A stretch of 64,000 nt of DNA from Larkinella sp. C7 (GTDB lineage Bacteria; Bacteroidota; Bacteroidia; Cytophagales; Spirosomataceae), in assembly GCF_006149005.1 (NCBI RefSeq), contig NZ_VBSL01000001.1, positions 620,001-684,000 of the forward strand, given 5' to 3'. The stretch's first letter is position 1, and each line of letters begins with the position of its first letter. The notes beneath the pieces are model-generated. The model searched no databases. It saw only the letters and a list, made by a program, of their open reading frames with translations, and had not been told where the DNA came from. A program made the position numbers and the translations under genes. Below are positions 58,773-64,000 of this stretch, piece by piece.

Positions 58773-59942
58773 ATGCTAAACAGACGTTTATTGCGGATTA
58801 AGGTCATGCAGGCATTTTATGCCCTGCGACAATCCGAATTATCCAATCGGCAGGCTGCTGTCGATACCATTACCGAAACTTTTCAGCGTGACCTGAATTC
58901 AATGGAGGTGCAGAACCTCCAGCAATTGGAAGGCTACCGCCGACTGGCTACGGTTTTGTTTGAAGAAGGATTAAAAGAAGGAAAACCGCCCGAAGAGGAG
59001 GAAATACCGCGTAAAGTGCTGGTAGCCGCCAACCAGGCCCTGGTGGATTACCGGAACAGCCTGACTAAAGAACGGACACGGGTATTGCAGGCGCTGGTCG
59101 ATGACGTTCGGACGCTCGACAACTCCCTCATCCGACTGCTGAGCCTGCTCCTGGAGCTGGCCCACGTGGCGCAGATTGACCGGGAACGAACCTACAAAAA
59201 CCTGGATACCCGCCAGATTGCCAAAGAATCGGGACTGGACAGCAACCGGATTATCAAGGCCCTGCGCGAACACAAACCGCTGGAGGTCGAGCAGATTCGG
59301 CGGAAAATCGAGTGGGGCGACGACCGTCAGATGGTTAGGACCATCTACAACGATGTGCTGAAAGAAGACGACGTTTACCGCACTTACTGCGAATCCGAAC
59401 AGCACACCGCCGACGAAGACCAGCAACTGGCGCAGCACGTTTTACGGAATGTGTTGCTGAAGCAGGAACCGGCCCGGAGCTTTTTCGAGGAAATGGACCT
59501 GAGCTGGTCCGAAAACAGCGAAATTGTGCGGAGTATGGCCATCAAAACGCTGAAATCCGTGCAGGGACCGGAAGGATTGAAACTCGTGGCGCTGACCGAA
59601 GATTGGGAAGAAGACCGGGATTTTCTGGAAACGCTGTACAAAAAAGCCCTGGAAAACGACGCCGAATACGAGAGCCTACTGGCCGAGCAACTGACCAACT
59701 GGGATGTGGAACGGGTGGCACAACTGGACAAAATCATTCTGAAACTGGCACTCGCCGAGTTGCTGAATTTTCCGAATATTCCGGTAAAAGTGACCATCAA
59801 CGAATACATCGAACTGGCAAAGCTGTACAGTACGCCCAAAAGTGGCAAATTTGTCAACGGTATTCTGGACAGTTTATCCGAAAAACTAAAAACCGCCGGC
59901 CAGCTTCGCAAAAGTGGCCGTGGTTTGATGGACAATAAATAA
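58773..59942 (+). CDS. nusB: Transcription antitermination factor NusB, long Bacteroidota form
   Basis: About 389 residues from ATG 58773 (MLNRRLLRIKVMQAFYALRQ); the frame extends upstream to 58674 but overlaps the promoter element. The N-terminal ~230 residues are a helical extension not found in the ~140-residue E. coli protein. The NusB fold follows (NSEIVRSMAIKTLKSVQGPE, NWDVERVAQLDKIILKLALA, ELLNFPNIPVKVTINEYIEL, and AKLYSTPKSGKFVNGILDSL). Acts in rRNA antitermination with NusE. Confidence 0.92.
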   Translation: MLNRRLLRIKVMQAFYALRQSELSNRQAAVDTITETFQRDLNSMEVQNLQQLEGYRRLATVLFEEGLKEGKPPEEEEIPRKVLVAANQALVDYRNSLTKERTRVLQALVDDVRTLDNSLIRLLSLLLELAHVAQIDRERTYKNLDTRQIAKESGLDSNRIIKALREHKPLEVEQIRRKIEWGDDRQMVRTIYNDVLKEDDVYRTYCESEQHTADEDQQLAQHVLRNVLLKQEPARSFFEEMDLSWSENSEIVRSMAIKTLKSVQGPEGLKLVALTEDWEEDRDFLETLYKKALENDAEYESLLAEQLTNWDVERVAQLDKIILKLALAELLNFPNIPVKVTINEYIELAKLYSTPKSGKFVNGILDSLSEKLKTAGQLRKSGRGLMDNK

Positions 59943-60004
59943 GTTTACCCGTTTCCGGTTGTTTCTCGTTTATAAAGACGAACAACTGATAACTAAGTAC
60001 GATT

Positions 60005-60307
60005 ATGAGCAGAACAAGTCAAACCCTGATTGCCTTTGTAACGGGATGCGTAACTGGTGCCGCACTGGGTCTACTCTATGCGCCCGAGAAAGGCGCCGTT
60101 ACCCGTGACCGGTTAACCTATCGTTTGTCAAAATACCGCGAACAACTTCGCTACCTGCTGGATGATGTGTTAAGAACCGATAAACTCCCCGAAAGCCTGG
60201 CCAAAACCGAGGGCGAACGGGTCGTGAGCGATGCCCGCGAGAAAGCGGAAAAACTGCTGGAAGACGTCGATCGTCTGATGGCGCAGATCAAGCAGCAGGG
60301 TGCATAA
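60005..60307 (+). CDS. YtxH domain-containing small membrane protein
   Basis: 100 residues: one N-terminal hydrophobic segment (TLIAFVTGCVTGAALGLLYA) running into PEKGAVTRDRLTYRLSKY, the YtxH pattern (G-x-x-x-G-x-L-x-APEKG), then a charged helical tail (DAREKAEKLLEDVDRLMAQI). General-stress-type membrane protein, role unclear. Lies 62 bases after nusB on the same strand. Confidence 0.85.
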   Translation: MSRTSQTLIAFVTGCVTGAALGLLYAPEKGAVTRDRLTYRLSKYREQLRYLLDDVLRTDKLPESLAKTEGERVVSDAREKAEKLLEDVDRLMAQIKQQGA

Positions 60308-60391
60308 CAAGCCTATCTAATGGTCAGGAAGTGAGCCGGTTACGACTAAGAATCAAATCCCTTCCTGACCCTCCATTTCGTTAAAAAAGTA

Positions 60392-60829
60392 ATGAAAAAC
60401 TTCCTCCTTAGTCTGGTTCTTCTCGCCGGTGTTACGGCCTGCAACCAGACCCAGAAAGACTCAACGAAAGAGTTGTCGGGCAAAATGCCTAAAATGGTTT
60501 TCACCGACACGGGTGTTTACGACTTTGGCGACATTACCGAAGGCGACACGGTATCACGGAATTTCAAGTTCAAAAACGAAGGTGAATTTCCGCTGATCAT
60601 CAACAACATTCAGGCTTCCTGCGGCTGTACGACGCCCGAATGGCCTAAAAAACCGATCGAGCCCGGCCAGGAATCGTCCATCAAAGTGCTGTTCAACAGC
60701 CAGGGGAAACGGGGCGTTCAGAACAAAACCGTCACCGTTTACGCCAACACGGACCCGGCCTACAGCGAACTCGCTTTCCGCGTGATGGTGAATCCCCGGG
60801 ATTCTAGCAGCACCAAAACTGCCCAATGA
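60392..60829 (+). CDS. DUF1573 lipoprotein
   Basis: 145 residues. Lipobox LLAGVTAC with Cys17, so membrane-anchored. DUF1573 Ig-like fold: YDFGDITEGDTVSRNFKFKN, PLIINNIQASCGCTTPEWPK (the SCGCT motif is diagnostic), PIEPGQESSIKVLFNSQGKR and VQNKTVTVYANTDP. Common in Bacteroidota next to yajC; function not established. Confidence 0.93.
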   Translation: MKNFLLSLVLLAGVTACNQTQKDSTKELSGKMPKMVFTDTGVYDFGDITEGDTVSRNFKFKNEGEFPLIINNIQASCGCTTPEWPKKPIEPGQESSIKVLFNSQGKRGVQNKTVTVYANTDPAYSELAFRVMVNPRDSSSTKTAQ

Positions 60830-60908
60830 GTTATCTGTTGTTTAGTATCGGTAACTGATCCACGCAGCCTCCATCAAACCCATTCATTTTAAACCACTAT
60901 TCGTCACA

Positions 60909-61226
60909 ATGAATTTCCCCTCTATCTTAGCACAAGTACCGGGCGGCTCGTCCAATTCCATGGTTTGGAACATCGTCCTGTGGGTCGGTATTTTTGTGGT
61001 GTTTTACTTTTTCATGATTCGTCCGCAACAGAAAAAGCAGAAGGATCAGAAGAATTTCATTGAGAACCTGAAAAAAGGCGACGGCGTGGTCACCATTGGC
61101 GGTTTGCACGGCAAAGTATACGCCGTAGAAGGTACAACGGTGGTGGTGGAAGTGGACAAAGGCGTGAAACTGACGTTTGAAAAAACCGCCATCTCCCGCG
61201 AAGCAACGGTTAAATTACCGGCGTAA
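60909..61226 (+). CDS. yajC: Preprotein translocase accessory subunit YajC
   Basis: 105 residues: one membrane helix (MVWNIVLWVGIFVVFYFFMI), then the canonical RPQQKKQKDQKNFIENLKKG, then DGVVTIGGLHGKVYAVE and VVVEVDKGVKLTFEKTAISR. Partner of SecDF in Sec export. A heptad palindrome follows before the ybbR-like gene. Confidence 0.96.
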   Translation: MNFPSILAQVPGGSSNSMVWNIVLWVGIFVVFYFFMIRPQQKKQKDQKNFIENLKKGDGVVTIGGLHGKVYAVEGTTVVVEVDKGVKLTFEKTAISREATVKLPA

Positions 61227-61233
61227 TGCAAAC

Positions 61234-61331
61234 GAATGATGAATGTAAAATGATGAATGATGAATATAAAAGTCTCTTAGCAAGCGTTAAACACTTTTAC
61301 ATTCGTCATTCATCATTTTACATTTAACATT
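61234..61331. repeat. GAATGAT-heptad palindrome in the yajC-ybbR gap
   Basis: Arms 61234-61273 and 61293-61331. Left units GAATGAT, GAATGTA, AAATGAT, GAATGAT, GAATATA. The central AATGTAAAATGATGAATGA segment pairs without mismatch. Loop of about 19 bases. No GCGTCAGCCAAC core, so a separate subtype. Confidence 0.8.
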
Positions 61332-61344
61332 AAAAATTCCCTTT

Positions 61345-62133
61345 GTGCCGCTAACCAACACCCAACCCCGCCCGGTTCAACTGCCGACACTCGTTTTGTG
61401 TCTGCTGGCGGCTGCCGTCATCTGGTTGCTGAATGCGCTCAACAAGAACAACTATACGGTCAGCGTTCAGTATCCGATTGAGTTTGTTTACGATCAGAAA
61501 TTGTACGTTCCAACGACGCCCCTTCCCAAAACCATTACCGTCAGCATCACCGGCAATGGCTGGAAGCTGTTTCGGAAGTCGTGGCTGCCGTTTCGGTCGC
61601 AACCCATCCGGTATCCTGTTCCCCGCCCGCTCGAAACCAAATACATCAATACCGCTTCGCTGGCGGCCTCTCTGACCGACCACGCCAACGATGTTCGGGT
61701 CAATTTTGTGGCTGGCGATACGCTGGCGTTGAATTTCGACCGGCTGGCGGCCCAAGAAGTGCCGATTGTAGTCGACAGCACGGGCATCGATCTGGCCGAA
61801 AGCATGGTGGTTTCCAGTCTGATCAACGTTACCCCGCGTCGAATCCGGTTTGAAGGCCCGGCCCGCTTGCTTCGGGCCATGCCGGATACCATTAAAGTAA
61901 AAATTCCGGCCCGTCGGCTGACCCAAAGCTATGATGAGGAGTTGCGACTGCCCATCCCGCGTCATCCGCTCATTCGGGCCAGTGCCGACCAGGTTTCGGT
62001 TAGTTTTGAAGTGGCCGAACTCCTGCAGCCGCTTCCTCCACCCCCTCCTCCCCAACCCGTAAAACCGGCCAAGTCGACCAAATCGGAAAAAACCGGGAAA
62101 TCTGCCAAAGCCAAATCGGTCCGTAAAAAATGA
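61345..62133 (+). CDS. YbbR-like domain protein
   Basis: 262 residues from GTG 61345, the only start that keeps the N-terminal membrane helix (LPTLVLCLLAAAVIWLLNAL). Periplasmic YbbR-type repeats: NYTVSVQYPIEFVYDQKLYV, TTPLPKTITVSITGNGWKLF, VPIVVDSTGIDLAESMVVSS, RIRFEGPARLLRAMPDTIKV. A Pro-rich and Lys-rich tail closes it (PLPPPPPPQPVKPAKSTKS). In Firmicutes such proteins (CdaR) regulate diadenylate cyclase; no cyclase gene is here. It overlaps coaE by ATGA (62130-62133). Confidence 0.82.
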   Translation: MPLTNTQPRPVQLPTLVLCLLAAAVIWLLNALNKNNYTVSVQYPIEFVYDQKLYVPTTPLPKTITVSITGNGWKLFRKSWLPFRSQPIRYPVPRPLETKYINTASLAASLTDHANDVRVNFVAGDTLALNFDRLAAQEVPIVVDSTGIDLAESMVVSSLINVTPRRIRFEGPARLLRAMPDTIKVKIPARRLTQSYDEELRLPIPRHPLIRASADQVSVSFEVAELLQPLPPPPPPQPVKPAKSTKSEKTGKSAKAKSVRKK

Positions 62134-62750
62134 GTCAATCAGTGAAAAGACCCTTGTTAATTGGGGTTACGGGCGGAATTGGTTCCGGAAAAACCACGGT
62201 TTGCCGCATCTTCGAAGCCCTCGGGATTCCCGTTTATTATGCCGATGAACGCGCCAAATGGCTGGTCGATCACGATGCCATTCTTAAATCGGACGTGACG
62301 CGCCTGCTGGGATCGGAAGCGTATGACGAAGCCGGGCATTACAACCGGAGTTGGGTGGCCGCTCAGGTGTTTGCCAAACCCGATTTGCTGCTGCAACTCA
62401 ACGTCCTGATTCATCCAAGGGTGTATGCCGATACCGAGCTTTGGGCGCGTGGTTATGCCGACAAACCGTATCTGATCAAGGAAGCGGCTTTGCTGCGGGC
62501 TGCGGGTGAAGATGGCAATAACCTTGACAAATTGATTGTGGTACAGTCGCCGTTGGAGCTTCGTATTCACCGCATTCACCAGCGCGATCCGCACCGCTCC
62601 GCGCAGGAAATCAAGAACATCATCAGCCGACAGATCAGCGATGAAGAGCGGGTTGAAATGGCCGATTACGTGGTCTACAACAACGAGACCCAACTGCTGA
62701 TTCCCCAGGTTTTGCGGCTCCACGAAACCTTCTGCCAGACCGGTTTATAA
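62130..62750 (+). CDS. coaE: Dephospho-CoA kinase
   Basis: 206 residues. Last step of CoA synthesis: phosphorylates the ribose 3'-OH of dephospho-CoA. P-loop IGVTGGIGSGKTTVCRIFEA (residues ~11-30), then YYADERAKWLVDHDAILKSD, LIHPRVYADTELW, KEAALLRAAGEDGNNLDKLI and the lid region RIHQRDPHRSAQEIKNIISR, then ADYVVYNNE. Full length. Translationally coupled to the ybbR-like gene by ATGA. Confidence 0.96.
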   Translation: MSQSVKRPLLIGVTGGIGSGKTTVCRIFEALGIPVYYADERAKWLVDHDAILKSDVTRLLGSEAYDEAGHYNRSWVAAQVFAKPDLLLQLNVLIHPRVYADTELWARGYADKPYLIKEAALLRAAGEDGNNLDKLIVVQSPLELRIHRIHQRDPHRSAQEIKNIISRQISDEERVEMADYVVYNNETQLLIPQVLRLHETFCQTGL

Positions 62751-62843
62751 TCCGCCTTTTTTTATAAGATTATTTCCTCGCCTACTAGTTGTTTAAGTGC
62801 CAGCGGCACATAATGTTACTAGCAAATCGGTATTTTAAGTACT

Positions 62844-62947
62844 CCAGGCGTGCCGATAGGTACGCAACTAAGCCATATCGCGTACCTCCGGCACGCCTGG
62901 CGTACTCAGATACCCCGTTGCTATCGACATTCGACCCCTCCGGGGTC
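62844..62947. repeat. Two-part hairpin and a small palindrome in the coaE-amidase gap
   Basis: CCAGGCGTGCCG (62844-62855) pairs with CGGCACGCCTGG (62889-62900), and the inner GGTACGC pairs with GCGTACC; loop about 14 bases. A second palindrome, GACCCCTCCGGGGTC, is at 62933-62947. The whole gap 62751-63083 (333 bases) otherwise shows only a small GTGCC/GGCAC pair near 62797 and AT-rich sequence; no credible gene was seen. Confidence 0.7.
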
Positions 62948-63083
62948 AATGATCTTATCGTTCATGTTAAATTTAATAGCCGCATCAGCCCAGCGGTTAT
63001 TTTGTTTACATCAATTAGTCCGTATTTCCTCGAAGCTATTTTGTAATTTGGCTGTACGAGATTACACTGGTGGATACATAACT

Positions 63084-64000
63084 ATGAAAAAACGCTACTT
63101 TCTGGCCGCCTGCGCGTTCAGCTTTCTGGCGGGGGCTTTTGTTACCGACGACGATCCGGCCAAACCGCTCACGGCCGATCTAGTCGATGCCGCTTCCCGG
63201 GTGTTCGGCCTGACCTTCACGCAAACCGAGCGGGATTCGATGCTGGGAAACCTCAACAATTACCGCAGCAATTACGAAGCCCTCCGGAAAATTGACGTGA
63301 GTAACGACGTGGCTCCGGCGCTGTATTTCAATCCCTTACCCAACGGTTTTAAACTCCCGCAGGGAGCCGCATCGTTTAAAGCCAGCCCGGTTGGCAAAAC
63401 CGCCTTACCCGCCAACCGCGACGATCTCGCGTACTATTCCGTCGCTCAACTGGGCGAATTGCTCAGAACCCGTCAGATCAGTTCCGAAGAACTAACCAAG
63501 TTTTTCCTCGACCGGCTGAAAACCCACAACGCCAAACTCTTCTGCGTCGTTACGTTTACCGACGAACTGGCGCTGAAACAGGCCCGACAGGCCGATGCGG
63601 AAATCAAGGCGGGAAAATACCGGGGACCGCTGCACGGCATTCCCTACGGAGCCAAAGATTTATTCGCAAAAAAAGGCTACAAAACGACCTGGGGTTCAGT
63701 CCCGTACCAGAATCAGACGCTGGATTATGACGCCACGATTATCCAGCGGTTGGAAAAAGCCGGAGCGGTTTTGTGTGCCAAGCTGACGATGGGCGAACTG
63801 GCGATGGGCGACGTCTGGTTTGGTGGAAAAACCCGGAATCCGTGGGACCCGACCACCGGCTCCAGCGGTTCTTCTGCTGGTTCAGGCTCCAGCGTTTCGG
63901 CGGGGTTGTTGCCCTTTGCGATTGGCACCGAAACACTGGGGTCCATTGTGTCCCCGTCGAATGTCAACGGCGTAACCGGCCTTCGTCCCACCTACGGGCG
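63084..64000 (+). CDS. Exported amidase-signature protein, C-terminus cut by window edge
   Basis: 305 residues visible. Signal peptide MKKRYFLAACAFSFLAGAF. An N-terminal extension of about 100 residues precedes the amidase-signature domain: LAYYSVAQLGELLRTRQISS, HGIPYGAKDLFAKKG (catalytic Lys), GSSGSSAGSGSSVSAGLLP (Gly/Ser loop with the cis-Ser) and FAIGTETLGSIVSPSNVNGV (nucleophilic Ser region). GatA-type fold, but the signal peptide argues against the tRNA amidotransferase role; a secreted amide hydrolase is more likely. The frame is open at the window end. Confidence 0.9.
   Translation, partial: MKKRYFLAACAFSFLAGAFVTDDDPAKPLTADLVDAASRVFGLTFTQTERDSMLGNLNNYRSNYEALRKIDVSNDVAPALYFNPLPNGFKLPQGAASFKASPVGKTALPANRDDLAYYSVAQLGELLRTRQISSEELTKFFLDRLKTHNAKLFCVVTFTDELALKQARQADAEIKAGKYRGPLHGIPYGAKDLFAKKGYKTTWGSVPYQNQTLDYDATIIQRLEKAGAVLCAKLTMGELAMGDVWFGGKTRNPWDPTTGSSGSSAGSGSSVSAGLLPFAIGTETLGSIVSPSNVNGVTGLRPTYG

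Noticed and set aside
60322-60370. GGTCAGGAAG and its complement between the YtxH and DUF1573 genes
   Set aside because: 10-bp arms but a 29-base loop and no T-run; possible weak terminator, not supported enough to list.
62789-63046. Possible 85-residue gene in the coaE-amidase gap
   Set aside because: The frame passes through the hairpin arms at 62844-62900 and the palindrome at 62933-62947; the product is low in structure and has no motif. Better explained as repeat sequence.

Overview
The window is about 53% GC by eye and carries about 60 protein genes on both strands. It looks like a chromosomal segment of a Bacteroidota bacterium, most likely order Cytophagales, family Spirosomataceae (Spirosoma/Larkinella-like). 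Grounds: a gldK-gldL-gldM-gldN type IX secretion/gliding cluster with an adjacent porP/sprF-like gene; a sprE/porW-like lipoprotein gene; a predicted type IX cargo protein with a C-terminal sorting domain; long Bacteroidota-type NusB and His-rich AtpB; and -7 promoter elements of the form TAnnTTTG. The genus is inference. No rRNA, tRNA, CRISPR array, transposase or prophage was seen.

Layout. 1-6.7 kb: 3' part of a D-2-hydroxyacid dehydrogenase, an FG-GAP/VCBS cargo protein, murF, an SGNH hydrolase, a heptose-7-phosphate kinase and a GNAT enzyme. 6.7-13 kb: hemE, a TetR regulator, fabF, a hairpin-started hypothetical gene, lgt, an ECF sigma factor with a tiny membrane partner, DUF167 and tautomerase genes. 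13-24.8 kb: purM, a Kelch protein, a Gfo/Idh/MocA oxidoreductase, a DUF481-like outer-membrane protein, a LOV-like PAS protein, a large MG2/TonB-plug protein, an SDR, a D-apionate-lactonase-like protein and a DUF6786-like lipoprotein. 24.8-29.3 kb: an orphan primase-like protein and F-type ATP synthase genes (atpZ-atpI-atpB-atpE-atpF-atpH, without atpA/atpG). 29.4-37.2 kb: sprE-like, a class A penicillin-binding protein, glycerate kinase and uvrC. 37.3-45.7 kb (minus strand): DUF4271, hemD, porP-like, gldK, gldL, gldM, gldN. 45.7-51.6 kb: sucD, a membrane protein, dnaX, a Tat-exported phosphotriesterase-like protein and a TPR protein. 51.7-56.5 kb: M16 peptidase, ispF, amidohydrolase, dipeptide epimerase, GNAT and a broken antitoxin-like gene. 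56.8-64 kb: ABC exporter, nusB, ytxH-like, DUF1573, yajC, ybbR-like, coaE and the 5' part of an amidase.

Much of the window serves the cell envelope: peptidoglycan synthesis (murF, penicillin-binding protein), lipoprotein and protein export (lgt, yajC), LPS heptose (hldA-like), type IX secretion and possible muropeptide recycling (dipeptide epimerase). Core metabolism includes haem (hemE, hemD), purines (purM), fatty acids (fabF), isoprenoids (ispF), CoA (coaE) and the TCA cycle (sucD).

The most unusual signal lies outside the genes. At least nine intergenic gaps hold imperfect palindromes, or single arms of them, built of short purine-rich tandem units, mostly exactly 7 bases long (GAGTTAA, GAATTAA, GAGTGAA, GAATGAT, GAGACAA types). 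Five of them share the 12-mer GCGTCAGCCAAC or a clear variant. The largest, 49300-49471, has 75-base arms with 47 uninterrupted base pairs and fills the space between the stop codons of dnaX and the convergent phosphotriesterase gene. A perfect 22-bp hairpin also covers the start codon of the hypothetical gene at 10138.
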